The notes beneath the pieces were generated by a model, which saw nothing but the letters and a program-made list of their open reading frames with translations, was not told the DNA's origin and did no database searches. From the NCBI GenBank assembly GCA_019686135.1, contig JADGHL010000006.1, positions 1-64,000 on the forward strand: a DNA stretch of 64,000 nucleotides, written 5' to 3'. This DNA is from Myxococcaceae bacterium. GTDB taxonomy: Bacteria; Myxococcota; Myxococcia; Myxococcales; Myxococcaceae. The stretch's first letter is position 1; the number at the start of each line of letters is the position of its first letter. Position numbers and translations under genes: made by a program. Positions 51,658-59,784 of the stretch are shown here, piece after piece.

Positions 51658-51741
51658 CGGGGAGCCGGGAGGTCGCAGAGCGTACCACCGGACCTAAGTG
51701 CCCGAAATTTCCGCGCAACCGGCTCCCTGCCGGGCGGGCGA

Positions 51742-52647
51742 TCAACCCGGCGCCGGCAGCGGCGCGGATTCGGCGGGCCACACCACGTAGTCCCGGAGCG
51801 CTTCTGGGAACGCGTTGACCACAGTGGGCGGCGCCTCCACGCGCTGGCCGAGGATCATCGCCTCGAGCTGCAGCCCGTTCGCCACCGCCTGGCCGCGGAA
51901 GTGGTTGTTGGTGACGACGTAGACCTCCTTCGTCTTTGGATCGTCCGCCAGCGCCCGCGCGCGTTCGCCCCAGGGTTGAAGCTGCTCGGGCGTGTAGAGG
52001 TAGTCGTAGCGCTCGTCACGGCCGGCGTCCTTACGGAACCAGTCCTTCCAATTGCGCCCGTGCACGCGCACGTAGCCGACGTGCGAGGTGCTGCGCGCCG
52101 AGGGCTTGATGGAGTGGCGGAACAGCGGCTGGTCGACGTTGACGAAGCCCACCCCGCGCGACTCGAGCTCGGCGAAGAAGTCGGGCGTGTTCCACGAGTC
52201 GTGGCGGACCTCGACGACCAGCGGCAGCGGCCGGAACGCCTCCAGGAGATCGCTCAGCCACTCCTGTTCCGCGCTCCCCCGCTTGAAGGACCAAGGGAAC
52301 TGGAGCAGCACCGCACCGAGCCGCTCGTGGTCCCGCATCACGTCGAACGCCTCGCGCGCGTCTTTCACCTCGCCCCGCGTCCACGCCGTCCCGCGTTCGT
52401 GCGTGAAGCGCCGGTTCAGCTTGGCGGTGAAGCGGAAGCGCCGGTTCGCGGAGACGCGCTCCACCCAGGCGCGGGCGACCTTCGCCGGCTGCGGCCGGTA
52501 GAAGGTGGAGTTGATCTCCAGCGCGTCGAAGTAGCGGGAAAGAAACGTGAGCGGATCGAACCCGCGGGGCCTGGGCTTCGGATAGACAATCCCGTCCCAG
52601 TCCTTGTAGCTCCAGCCCGCCGGGCCCACGCGGATGACGCCGCTCAT
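51742..52647 (-). CDS. DUF72-family protein
   Basis: A 301-residue DUF72 protein, a TIM-barrel-like family of unknown function. Recognisable family strings are IRVGPAGWSYKDWDGIVYPK, YFDALEINSTFYRPQ, RFRFTAKLNRRFTH and the tail YVRVHGRNWKDWF with YVVTNNHFRGQAVANG. It has no signal peptide, so it is cytoplasmic. The family is thought to be metal-dependent or nuclease-like on structural grounds, but no reaction is established. It lies 84 bases upstream of the giant TPR gene in the same direction. The ATG start gives the usual short lead (MSGVIRVG). Confidence 0.87.
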   Translation of the reverse strand: MSGVIRVGPAGWSYKDWDGIVYPKPRPRGFDPLTFLSRYFDALEINSTFYRPQPAKVARAWVERVSANRRFRFTAKLNRRFTHERGTAWTRGEVKDAREAFDVMRDHERLGAVLLQFPWSFKRGSAEQEWLSDLLEAFRPLPLVVEVRHDSWNTPDFFAELESRGVGFVNVDQPLFRHSIKPSARSTSHVGYVRVHGRNWKDWFRKDAGRDERYDYLYTPEQLQPWGERARALADDPKTKEVYVVTNNHFRGQAVANGLQLEAMILGQRVEAPPTVVNAFPEALRDYVVWPAESAPLPAPG

Positions 52648-52717
52648 GCCCGGAAGTTAGGGACGCCGCGAAGGGCCGGAGAGCGCCCGCCCGGCCGGTC
52701 GGAGGGCCCGACAGGCC

Positions 52718-53122
52718 TCAGTCGCGATCGGTCACCGCGGTGGCGCCGTGGTAGTGGCCGTTCCCCTTGCCGGGCGCGCGGTCGCGGTAGTCCGCCTTCA
52801 CCTTCTCGTCGGCGCGGATCAGCGCGCGCGACCAGGCGTTGTAGTCGAGGTGGATCTTCCCGCGCACGCCGGGCCGTTCGACCTCCACCCGCACCTTCCA
52901 CACATCGTTGCCGGTCAGGTGCGCATCCTCGATGGCCACCACGCGGTAGCCGCGCGAGGAGGCGTAGTCCCGCGCGCGGTTCACGGCTTCGTTGTACGTC
53001 ATCGGCCGGGCCGCGGGCGCAGTGTGGCGCGGGGGCGGCGCCGTACGCGTGGCGCGGACGATACAGCCGGAAGAGGCGGTCACCAGCAGCGCGGCGATGG
53101 CGAGATGCTTGAGCATGCCCAT
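52718..53122 (-). CDS. Small lipoprotein of unknown function
   Basis: A 134-residue predicted lipoprotein with signal peptide MGMLKHLAIAALLVTASSGC, lipidated at Cys20. After a proline/threonine linker (TAPPPRHTAPAARP), one compact domain of about 90 residues shows a helix (MTYNEAVNRARDYASSRG) followed by strands (YRVVAIEDAHLTG, WKVRVEVE). This helix-strand order looks PepSY-like, but the match was not tested. The C-terminus is short and charged. It lies 25 bases after the HAD gene and 70 bases before the DUF72 gene, on the same strand. No function can be assigned. Confidence 0.7.
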   Translation of the reverse strand: MGMLKHLAIAALLVTASSGCIVRATRTAPPPRHTAPAARPMTYNEAVNRARDYASSRGYRVVAIEDAHLTGNDVWKVRVEVERPGVRGKIHLDYNAWSRALIRADEKVKADYRDRAPGKGNGHYHGATAVTDRD

Positions 53123-53147
53123 GGGACGGAGTGTGCCCGGAATCGAT

Positions 53148-53786
53148 TCACTGCACGAGTGGCTGCGCTCCGGACAGACCGCGGACGAGATCCAAAAGCC
53201 CGGTTAAAGTTTCCACCCGGCGATCGCCGTCGATGCCATAGCCGACGAAGTGGACGCCGGCCGCGCGCGCCGCCTCGCGGTCGTACTTCGAGTCGCCCAC
53301 CATCCACGCCTCGGCGGCGGACACGCCGAGCGCCGTCAGCGCGTGCTGCACCAGATCCGGCGCGGGCTTGGCACGCGCCACCATGTCCGCGCAGGAGATG
53401 GCGTCGAGGTGTCCGCGCAGCCCGGCCGACGTCAAAATTGCCTCGGTCAGCACCTGCACCGTGTTGGTGACGAGGCCGACGCGGACGCCGCGCGCACGCA
53501 GCCCGGTCAGGGCCGGGACCGCGTGCGGGTCGACCCAGATCTGATCCAGGTGCCGGGTGAACTCCTCCGCATAGAAGCGATCCAGCTCCTCGGTGGTGCA
53601 GGAAAGGCCGAAGGCGGGCACGTCCGCGGCGGTGCCCTGTCCGAAGGTGGGCGTGAACTCCTCGCGGGAGATCGCCCGGCCGCGGAAGCGCCGCCCCGCC
53701 TCCTCGACGACGCGGAACCAGACCTCGAAGGAGCGCACCAGCACTCCATCCATGTCGAAGAGGACAGCGCGCGGGGCCGTGGACAT
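53148..53786 (-). CDS. HAD-superfamily phosphatase
   Basis: A 212-residue haloacid dehalogenase-type phosphatase of the phosphoglycolate phosphatase-like group. Motif I is LFDMDGVLVRSFEVWF (two aspartates), motif II is VGLVTNTVQVL, the motif III lysine is in ARAKPAPDLVQHAL and motif IV is AWMVGDSKYDREAARAAG. The cap is alpha-helical (about 20-85). The substrate is not evident. It begins eight bases after the argB stop, so it is probably co-transcribed with argC-argB, although the known arginine pathway has no step that obviously needs it. The ATG at 53786 gives MSTAPRAVLFDMDG. Confidence 0.87.
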   Translation of the reverse strand: MSTAPRAVLFDMDGVLVRSFEVWFRVVEEAGRRFRGRAISREEFTPTFGQGTAADVPAFGLSCTTEELDRFYAEEFTRHLDQIWVDPHAVPALTGLRARGVRVGLVTNTVQVLTEAILTSAGLRGHLDAISCADMVARAKPAPDLVQHALTALGVSAAEAWMVGDSKYDREAARAAGVHFVGYGIDGDRRVETLTGLLDLVRGLSGAQPLVQ

Positions 53787-53794
53787 CGCGGCGC

Positions 53795-54646
53795 TCACGC
53801 GCGCTGAAACGCCGTCCCGCAGCTGCCCGGTTCGGCGGCTTCGCGCAGGATGGCGTCCTGCGGGTCGAGCCCGACGATGTGGATCGCCTCGATGCCCTGC
53901 TCCAGCATGGCGAGGCTCTCCTCCACCTTGGGGATCATCCCGCCCTGGATCACCCCCTCGGCGATCTGCTTCTTCGCCTCCGCCGGCGTGAGCAGCGGGA
54001 TGCGCGTCGACGGATCGTCCTTGTCCCGGAGCACGCCCGGCACGTTGGAGACGAGGAACAGTTTGGCCGCACCAAGCTGCGCCGCGATGCGGGTGGCCAC
54101 GGTGTCGGCGTTGATGTTCCACACGTTGCCGTCCGCATCCCCGGAGAGCGAGCCCAGCACCGGCACCACCCCGGCCTGCGCGAGCCGGTCGATGAGCCCC
54201 GTGTTCACCGAGGTGACGTCGCCCACGAATCCCATGTCCACCACCGCCCCGCCCGCGCCGGTCTCCGCCCTGGGCGGGCGCTTCTTCGCGTCGATCAATC
54301 CGGCCGAGACGCCGCTGGTCCCCAGCGCCGGCACGTTCGCCATGCGGAAGGCGGAGACCACGTCGATGGACACCTGCCCGCCGAGCGTCATCTTCATCAC
54401 CTCGAGGGTCGCCTCGTCGGTGACGCGCTTGCCGCCCACCATCTTCGGCTCCAGCCCGAGCCGCTTCGAGAGCGCGGTGGCCTGGGGGCCGGCGCCGTGG
54501 ATGACGCAGACCTTGATGCCCGCGTCGAGGAACGCGCGGACGGCGCGGCCCACGGTGGCGGCCAGCTTCGGGCGGTCCTGCGCCAGCTCGCCGCCGATCT
54601 TCACGACGAACCAGCGGCCCCGGTACGGCTCCAGCCCGGCGGTCAC
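53795..54646 (-). CDS. argB: Acetylglutamate kinase
   Basis: A 283-residue amino-acid kinase phosphorylating N-acetylglutamate, the second step of arginine synthesis. Motifs: FVVKIGGELAQD (nucleotide site), VCVIHGAGPQATALSKRLGL, KMVGGKRVTDEATLEVMKM, NINADTVATRIAAQLGA and VIQGGMIPKVEESLAMLEQG. The start is GTG in a 4-base overlap with the argC stop (GTGA), giving MTAGLEPYRGRWFVVK. ArgB of the usual type carries a GGN or GG-A motif; here GGEL is a slight variant. The argC-argB-HAD order suggests a pathway operon. Other arginine genes are not in the window. Confidence 0.92.
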   Translation of the reverse strand: MTAGLEPYRGRWFVVKIGGELAQDRPKLAATVGRAVRAFLDAGIKVCVIHGAGPQATALSKRLGLEPKMVGGKRVTDEATLEVMKMTLGGQVSIDVVSAFRMANVPALGTSGVSAGLIDAKKRPPRAETGAGGAVVDMGFVGDVTSVNTGLIDRLAQAGVVPVLGSLSGDADGNVWNINADTVATRIAAQLGAAKLFLVSNVPGVLRDKDDPSTRIPLLTPAEAKKQIAEGVIQGGMIPKVEESLAMLEQGIEAIHIVGLDPQDAILREAAEPGSCGTAFQRA

Positions 54647-55704
54647 GGCCACAGGCCCGGCTCCTTCAGGGTGAGCGACTCCTCGAAGCCCATCATCACG
54701 TTGAACGCCTGGATCGCCTGCCCCGCCCCGCCCTTCACCAGGTTGTCGGCGGTGGAGAAGCACACCACCCGGCGCGTGTCGCCGGTCACCGGCCCGAGCG
54801 CAAAGCCGCTCTCCACGTAGTTGGAGTGCGCGACCGAGACGACCTCCGGTTGCCGGTCGGTGACGTAGCGGACGAACGGCTCGTCCTTCCAGCACTCACG
54901 CCAGATGGCGTCCAGCTGTTCGCGCGTGGTGGAGGCCGGCACGTCAACGAAGCTGGAGGCGAAGATGCCGCGCGGCAGCGGCGCCGACACCGGCACGAAC
55001 TCCAGATCGATGTCCCCTGCACCGGCCGCCTTGAGCGTCTGGACAATCTCCGGCACATGCTGGTGCTCGAGCGGCTTGTAGGTGCGGAGGTTCGACGCGC
55101 GCAGCGGGTGATGGGTCGTGAGCTGCGGATTGGCGCCGGACCCGGACGAGCCGGTGGCGGCGACGGTGTGGATGGGCCCTTCGAGCATCTTCGCCTTCGC
55201 CAGCGGCATCAGACCGAGCGCGATGGTGGTGGCGAAGCAGCCCGGGCTGGCGATGTACTTCGCCTTGCGGATGGCCTCGCGGTTGAGCTCCGGCATCCCG
55301 TAGGTGAAGCGGCCCTCGGTGAGCATCGCCGGCGCGGGGTGCTCGACGCCGTAGAACTTCGCGTACTTCTCCGGATCGCGGAGCCGAAAGTCGCCGGACA
55401 GGTCGACGATCCGCACGCCGGAGGAGAGGATCTCCAGCACCACTTTGGCGGTGGTCTTGTGTGGCATGGCGAGGAACGCCACGTCCATCCCCTGCACCGC
55501 CTCCGCAGGCGCCATCTGCTGGAAGGTGAGGTGATCCGCCAGCCCAGTGAGGTTCATGTGCACCTGGCCGACCTTCTTGCCGATGTTGTCCACCGCGGTG
55601 ACGCGCGCGACCTCCACGTGCGGATGGAAGAGCAGGCGCCTGAGGAGCTCCGCCCCGCCGTAGCCCGTGCCGCCGATCAGGACCGCTTTGAGTTTGTTCG
55701 CCAT
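54643..55704 (-). CDS. argC: N-acetyl-gamma-glutamyl-phosphate reductase
   Basis: A 353-residue ArgC, the NADPH-dependent third step of arginine synthesis. The Rossmann start is KAVLIGGTGYGGAELLRRLL; the active-site cysteine is in KYIASPGCFATTIALGLMPL; the histidine region is PLEHQHVPEIVQTL, and the end carries VKGGAGQAIQAFNVMMGF. It is of the long ArgC type (about 350 residues). The ATG at 55704 (MANKLKAVLIGG) is the usual start. It overlaps argB by four bases. The 136-base gap to the divergent arginine succinyltransferase gene probably holds both promoters. Confidence 0.95.
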   Translation of the reverse strand: MANKLKAVLIGGTGYGGAELLRRLLFHPHVEVARVTAVDNIGKKVGQVHMNLTGLADHLTFQQMAPAEAVQGMDVAFLAMPHKTTAKVVLEILSSGVRIVDLSGDFRLRDPEKYAKFYGVEHPAPAMLTEGRFTYGMPELNREAIRKAKYIASPGCFATTIALGLMPLAKAKMLEGPIHTVAATGSSGSGANPQLTTHHPLRASNLRTYKPLEHQHVPEIVQTLKAAGAGDIDLEFVPVSAPLPRGIFASSFVDVPASTTREQLDAIWRECWKDEPFVRYVTDRQPEVVSVAHSNYVESGFALGPVTGDTRRVVCFSTADNLVKGGAGQAIQAFNVMMGFEESLTLKEPGLWP

Positions 55705-55840
55705 GGCCGGCGCAACATGCCCCAGCGCCCGCGCCGCGCAAGTCGCCTCCGCACGGCCGCCAACAGCCAGACGAATGGCTCCGGTGATCGCGACGGCCGC
55801 ATGGCCCGGGCGACGCGGTGGTGTATGGTGTCCGGCCCCC

Positions 55841-56866
55841 ATGCTTCTGCTGCGTGACGTCCAGAGGAGCGACCTGCCCGGCCTGCGCCGGCTCGCCGCC
55901 GTGCTCAACACGATGAACCTCCCCAACGACGAGGAGGCGCTGGAGGCCATCATCGACAAGTCGGTGAAGAGCTTCGCGGGGAGGATCCGCAATCCGCTCG
56001 AGCGCGAGTACCTCTTCGTGCTGGAGGACGTGCGCAACGAGCTCATCATCGGCACGAGCATGATCATCGCGCAGCACGGCACGCGCGAGGCGCCGCACAT
56101 CTTCTTCGAGGTCTCCGAGCGCGAGCACTACTCGGCGTCCATCGACAAGCACTTCAAGCACAAGGTGCTGTCGATTGGTTACAACTACGACGGCCCCACG
56201 GAGATCGGCGGGCTGGTGGTGGACCCGCCGTACCGCAGCACCGAGTACAAGCCTGGCAAGCAGCTCTCCTACGTGCGGTTCCTCTTCATCGCGATGCACC
56301 GGAAGCTGTTCCGCGACCGCGTACTGGCGGAGCTGTTGCCGCCGTTGATGCCGGACGGGCGTTCGCACCTGTGGGAGTCGGTGGGCGCCAAGTTCACCGG
56401 GCTGACGTACCAGGAGGCGGACCTCCTCTCCCGGAAGAACAAGGAGTTCATCAAGGAGCTGTTCCCCAGCACGGACATCTACGCCACGCTGTTCCCGAAG
56501 AAGTCGCAGGAAGTGCTGGGCGAGGTGGGCCCCGAGACGCGCGGCGTGCAGCGGATGCTGGAGCGCATCGGCTTCCGCTACGTGGAGCGGATCGACCCGT
56601 TCGACGGTGGCCCGCACTTCGAAGCGAACGTCGACGACGTGACGCTGATCCGGAAGTTCCGCACCGCCCGCGTGCTGGACGAGGACCTCGAGCTCGACGC
56701 GGACGACATGCTGGTGGGCATCAACCGCGACTCGCCGCGCAACCGGTTCCGCGCGGTCCGCTGCAACGTCCGCGTGGACGCGCGCGGGGCGATGCTGCCG
56801 AAGACGGCGAAGGAGTTGCTGGACCTGGAGGCAGGCGACAAGGTGTCGCTCATCCCGTTCGAGTAG
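55841..56866 (+). CDS. astA: Arginine N-succinyltransferase homologue
   Basis: A 341-residue protein of the AstA family, matching E. coli AstA in length. Family strings are EIGGLVVDPPYRSTEYKPGK, YVRFLFIAMHRKLFRDRV, HLWESVGAKFTGLTYQEADL, IYATLFPKKSQEVLGEVGPE and ERIDPFDGGPHFEANVDDVT. AstA succinylates arginine (or ornithine) in the arginine catabolic pathway. None of astB, astC, astD or astE is in the window. It is divergent from argC-argB, so a degradative or salvage enzyme and the biosynthetic pair face each other across 136 bases. It may have a different substrate. The ATG at 55841 is favoured; the frame stays open upstream only as an arginine-rich tail. Confidence 0.85.
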   Translation: MLLLRDVQRSDLPGLRRLAAVLNTMNLPNDEEALEAIIDKSVKSFAGRIRNPLEREYLFVLEDVRNELIIGTSMIIAQHGTREAPHIFFEVSEREHYSASIDKHFKHKVLSIGYNYDGPTEIGGLVVDPPYRSTEYKPGKQLSYVRFLFIAMHRKLFRDRVLAELLPPLMPDGRSHLWESVGAKFTGLTYQEADLLSRKNKEFIKELFPSTDIYATLFPKKSQEVLGEVGPETRGVQRMLERIGFRYVERIDPFDGGPHFEANVDDVTLIRKFRTARVLDEDLELDADDMLVGINRDSPRNRFRAVRCNVRVDARGAMLPKTAKELLDLEAGDKVSLIPFE

Positions 56867-56872
56867 GCCGCT

Positions 56873-57832
56873 TCAGGGCGACCGCCGGATTTGCCACGCT
56901 CCGGAGAGCAGCGCCAGCCACGCCCGGCCAGGGTCGCCGTGCCCGGCGATCGCCAGCGGCAGGTGCGTCGTCGCACGGACGGGAATCATCAGCGTCGGAT
57001 CCAGGTCCACCACCTCCGCGCCAGTGCGAAGGCGTACCCACGCGTGCGGCAGCGCGCGCGATGCGCCCGGGTCCGCCCAGAGCCCGTGGACGATGACCGC
57101 CTCCTGCCCCGCCGACTTCGCATCGGCGACGAAGCGGCGTGCGAATTCCAGGCAGGTCTGCCCGGTCGGCTCGAGCGCGCGGTGGACCTTCGAAGCCAGC
57201 GCCTGCGCCGTCTTCACGTCCGGCCAGGCGCGAAGCGGCGGCGTCGAAGGTTCCGGCACACGCCTTCGGTGTCCATCGCTGGCGAACAGCTCCCCCTGCT
57301 CGGGCCCGGCGATCGGCCAACCGCTCCCGAAGAGGTCGACCGGCGGCGGGAGGTGGGCCACCTCCGCCACCCGTTCGAACCGTGCCTGCCCGAGGTCCAC
57401 CGCGACGAGGCGCGCACCGGCGACGCGGCCAAAGAAGCGCTCGTCATTGATCGTCCCCTCGATCCGTTCGCGCGTGACCGAGGTGACGCACAGCCGGGCG
57501 ACGCGGTGGTCGAGCTCCGACTCCGCGTCGACGCAGCCCGGGCGCCACGGCCCTCGCCACAGCCACAACGATTCGAGCACACGCCCGCTCGGGCCGACCG
57601 TCGCGTCCGCGCGCAGGGGAAAGGACTCGCTCCGCGTCCGCTTCGACACCGCCGCCCCGCGCGTGAACGTCTGCGTGGACGTGTACCGATAGAGGCCCCG
57701 GGCCTCGTCCGCCTCCAGCGTCACCACGCCCACCGGAACGCCGGAGAGCGAGAACAGGAACTGTGCACGCTCCGCCGCCCCGGCGCTCGAACCCATCAGC
57801 AGCGCCAGGGCGCGCCAACCCGGCAGCCTCAC
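56873..57832 (-). CDS. Exported transglutaminase-like protein
   Basis: A 319-residue protein with a signal peptide (MRLPGWRALALLMGSSAGAA), so probably periplasmic. The transglutaminase-like triad is seen as Cys in TGQTCLEFARRFVADAKSAG, His in SRALPHAWVRL and Asp in VVDLDPTLMIP; the N-terminal half (about 25-200) is beta-rich with no named domain. Such proteins usually act as cysteine peptidases or amidases rather than crosslinkers. The GTG at 57832 overlaps the stop of the upstream small gene by four bases (GTGA), implying translational coupling. It ends six bases from the convergent astA stop. Substrate unknown. Confidence 0.78.
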   Translation of the reverse strand: MRLPGWRALALLMGSSAGAAERAQFLFSLSGVPVGVVTLEADEARGLYRYTSTQTFTRGAAVSKRTRSESFPLRADATVGPSGRVLESLWLWRGPWRPGCVDAESELDHRVARLCVTSVTRERIEGTINDERFFGRVAGARLVAVDLGQARFERVAEVAHLPPPVDLFGSGWPIAGPEQGELFASDGHRRRVPEPSTPPLRAWPDVKTAQALASKVHRALEPTGQTCLEFARRFVADAKSAGQEAVIVHGLWADPGASRALPHAWVRLRTGAEVVDLDPTLMIPVRATTHLPLAIAGHGDPGRAWLALLSGAWQIRRSP

Positions 57833-58191
57833 AATGGCAATTGCGTGTGCGTGCAGACCTCCTGGGTTCCCTGGATCTTGCACTCCACGTGGATGAGCAA
57901 CGTGTCTCCGCCCTGGTTGCCGAACTGATCGGTCGCAAAGCTGTTGAACAATATGTCTACGGAGGTCGCGGGCGCAGGGATCGTCACCCAGAGTTGATAC
58001 GGCGGGGGGACCACCACGAGGGGAGTCAGCGTGAGGGCTCCCATCTTCACCTCGGCGATCCCGGACCCGAACCCGTCGCTCACGTTGGCCTGGAAGAGCA
58101 CCGACCGTCCGTTGCCGGTCCACTGGGTCTGGACGATCGGCGGCGTGTTGTCGACCTGGCGCAACCAGTTGCACCCACAACCGGACGGCAC
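57829..58191 (-). CDS. Small protein of unknown function, start uncertain
   Basis: About 120 residues if started at GTG 58191 (MPSGCGCNWLRQVDNTPP). The rest looks like a single beta-sandwich with VLFQANVSDGFGSGIAEVK, PYQLWVTIPA and LLIHVECKIQGTQEVC; the DGFGSGIAEV pattern recalls Ig-like modules of exported proteins, and cysteine pairs near both ends could form a disulfide. No signal peptide can be seen from this start, although the frame stays open upstream antisense to the DUF2378 gene (to 58473), where it is arginine-rich and unconvincing. The GTGA overlap with the transglutaminase gene argues that it is real. It may be a truncated exported protein. Confidence 0.55.
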   Translation of the reverse strand: MPSGCGCNWLRQVDNTPPIVQTQWTGNGRSVLFQANVSDGFGSGIAEVKMGALTLTPLVVVPPPYQLWVTIPAPATSVDILFNSFATDQFGNQGGDTLLIHVECKIQGTQEVCTHTQLPL

Positions 58192-58242
58192 TGAGACTCC
58201 GGGTGTCGGGCGCGCCTTCGGCGCCGCTGCTACAAAGGTGGC

Positions 58243-58788
58243 GTGGACACGCGGCTGACCTTCTCTCAGACGGTCGAGACGCTCTTCACGCGGGGGATGG
58301 GGCCGGCGCTTCCGCCGGAGGCGAAGGCGAGGCTCCGCGATGATGGGCTCGATCTCGATCGACCGCTCTTGCCGGCATATCCGGCGGGGAAGGTGGCGGA
58401 GTGGATCGATCTCGCCCTGCCCTACGCGTTCCCGAACCTCTCGCGCGCCGAGGCACTCCGCGTGCTGGGTCACCAGAGCGTGAGCCGCTACGGCCAGACG
58501 ATCGTCGGCCGGGGACTGGTGGCCATGCTCAAGCTCCTTGGGTTCCGCCGCATCCTCGACCGGATGCCCCAGGCCATGCGCACCGGCGGGAACTACCTCG
58601 AGACGAAGCTCATCCCGCGCGGCGTCAACGACGTGGAGCTGTGGATCAACGACGTCAACGGGATGCCCGAATACTTCCAGGGCATCCTCGAGGGCACCGC
58701 GGAGCTGTGCGGCATCAAGACCGCGCGCGCAGAGATCGTCTCCGTGGAGGGCACCGGCTGCACGCTCCGCGTCCGCTGGGCGGAGTAG
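58243..58788 (+). CDS. DUF2378 (TIGR02265) family protein
   Basis: A 181-residue member of the DUF2378 family, a paralogous family known essentially from myxobacteria. Typical strings: FSQTVETLFTRGMGPALPPE, RALALRVLGHQSVSRYGQT-like (seen as AEALRVLGHQSVSRYG), GFRRILDRMPQAMRTGGNYL, NDVELWINDVNGMPEYFQGI and GTGCTLRVRWAE at the end. It resembles a haem-NO-binding-like small-molecule domain in length only, and no function is established. GTG 58243 gives the right length. It is convergent with the lytic transglycosylase, with seven bases between stops. Confidence 0.85.
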   Translation: MDTRLTFSQTVETLFTRGMGPALPPEAKARLRDDGLDLDRPLLPAYPAGKVAEWIDLALPYAFPNLSRAEALRVLGHQSVSRYGQTIVGRGLVAMLKLLGFRRILDRMPQAMRTGGNYLETKLIPRGVNDVELWINDVNGMPEYFQGILEGTAELCGIKTARAEIVSVEGTGCTLRVRWAE

Positions 58789-58794
58789 CGGCGG

Positions 58795-59601
58795 CTACAT
58801 CTTCTCCGCGCTGCCGTTCAGCTTCTTCAGCCGCTCGTACACCTGCAGCACGCGCGGCGCGTAGCCGTTGCGCGGATCGCGCCCCTTCACCAGCGCGTTG
58901 TCCACCGGCCCCGGGCCGCGGTTGTACGCGGTCAGCGCCAGCTCGGTGTCCTTGTACATCTCCTGGTAGAAGCCGAGGACCTGCAGCCCGTACTGGATGC
59001 TCACCTCGGGATCGCGCAGGTCGCCCTGGATCCCCAGCACCTTCTTCCAGTGCGGCATCACCTGCATCAGCCCCACCGCGCCCGCGGGCGACTCCGCCTT
59101 CGGGTTGAAGTCCGACTCCACCGTCATGATCGCCAGCGCGAGATCGGGATCGCGGTGGTACAGCGTGCAGTACTGGTGCACCGACCGGGCGATCCGCCGC
59201 GCCAGCTCGGGATCGAGCGTCGGTTTGAGCACCATCATCTTCAGGAAGATGACGTCCTCGCCGGTGTGGCTGGCGACCAGCTGCCGCACCGCGCTCACCT
59301 CCTTCTCCACGCCGTCCTGCTGCGCGTGGAGCGCGGTGAGCTGGCCCGAAAGCGCGTTTAGCTTCGCCGCCGTGGCCTCGTGCTGCGCGAGCGCCTCGTG
59401 CCGCGCGTCGATCACCAAGTTCCGCACCACCAGCACGCCGGCGATCAACGCCGCCAGCGCCACGACCTGCAGCGCGAGGAGGACCCGGAAGCCGCGCCCG
59501 CTCGCGGTCCACTCCCGCGAAGCGCCTGCGTCGATCACGACCGGCCGGGTGGTCTCCTCGTTCCAGCCGGTGGCTGCTTCGAGCTCCTGCGCGCTTTCCA
59601 T
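58795..59601 (-). CDS. Membrane-anchored lytic transglycosylase
   Basis: A 268-residue protein with one N-terminal membrane helix (about 37-60, VLLALQVVALAALIAGVLVV), a short coiled stretch (about 62-105) and an SLT-type lysozyme-like domain. The catalytic glutamate is in IMTVESDFNPKAESPAGAVG, followed by GLMQVMPHWKKVLGI, IQYGLQVLGFYQEMY and LALTAYNRGPGPVDN. It cleaves peptidoglycan glycan strands in the periplasm while anchored in the inner membrane. The ATG at 59601 is chosen because GGAGG lies five bases before it; an ATG at 59640 would add 13 residues without a site. It is divergent from the chemoreceptor fusion. Confidence 0.9.
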   Translation of the reverse strand: MESAQELEAATGWNEETTRPVVIDAGASREWTASGRGFRVLLALQVVALAALIAGVLVVRNLVIDARHEALAQHEATAAKLNALSGQLTALHAQQDGVEKEVSAVRQLVASHTGEDVIFLKMMVLKPTLDPELARRIARSVHQYCTLYHRDPDLALAIMTVESDFNPKAESPAGAVGLMQVMPHWKKVLGIQGDLRDPEVSIQYGLQVLGFYQEMYKDTELALTAYNRGPGPVDNALVKGRDPRNGYAPRVLQVYERLKKLNGSAEKM

Positions 59602-59606
59602 GTCGT

Positions 59607-59611
59607 CCTCC
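59607..59611 (-). promoter_or_regulatory. Ribosome site fixing the lytic transglycosylase start
   Basis: GGAGG on the minus strand lies five bases before ATG 59601. It favours that start over the in-frame ATG at 59640. Confidence 0.65.
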
Positions 59612-59784
59612 GGTTTGGGCCGAGCGGGGAGATGCGTCATGCCCGGGCGGTCGGCAACCCGCGGTGGGGGACACCCCGGAAACGGTGTGGATGTTCCGGT
59701 GACGCTGCACAGAGCGCGTCGGCTTCCGGTCAGATGAGGGGTGCGCCTCCGTCGCCGGTTTCCGGCTACTGTGGGGGCGACGAC

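Noticed and set aside
58191-58473. Longer version of the small gene at 57829
   Set aside because: The extension is antisense to DUF2378, arginine-rich, and shows no signal peptide.
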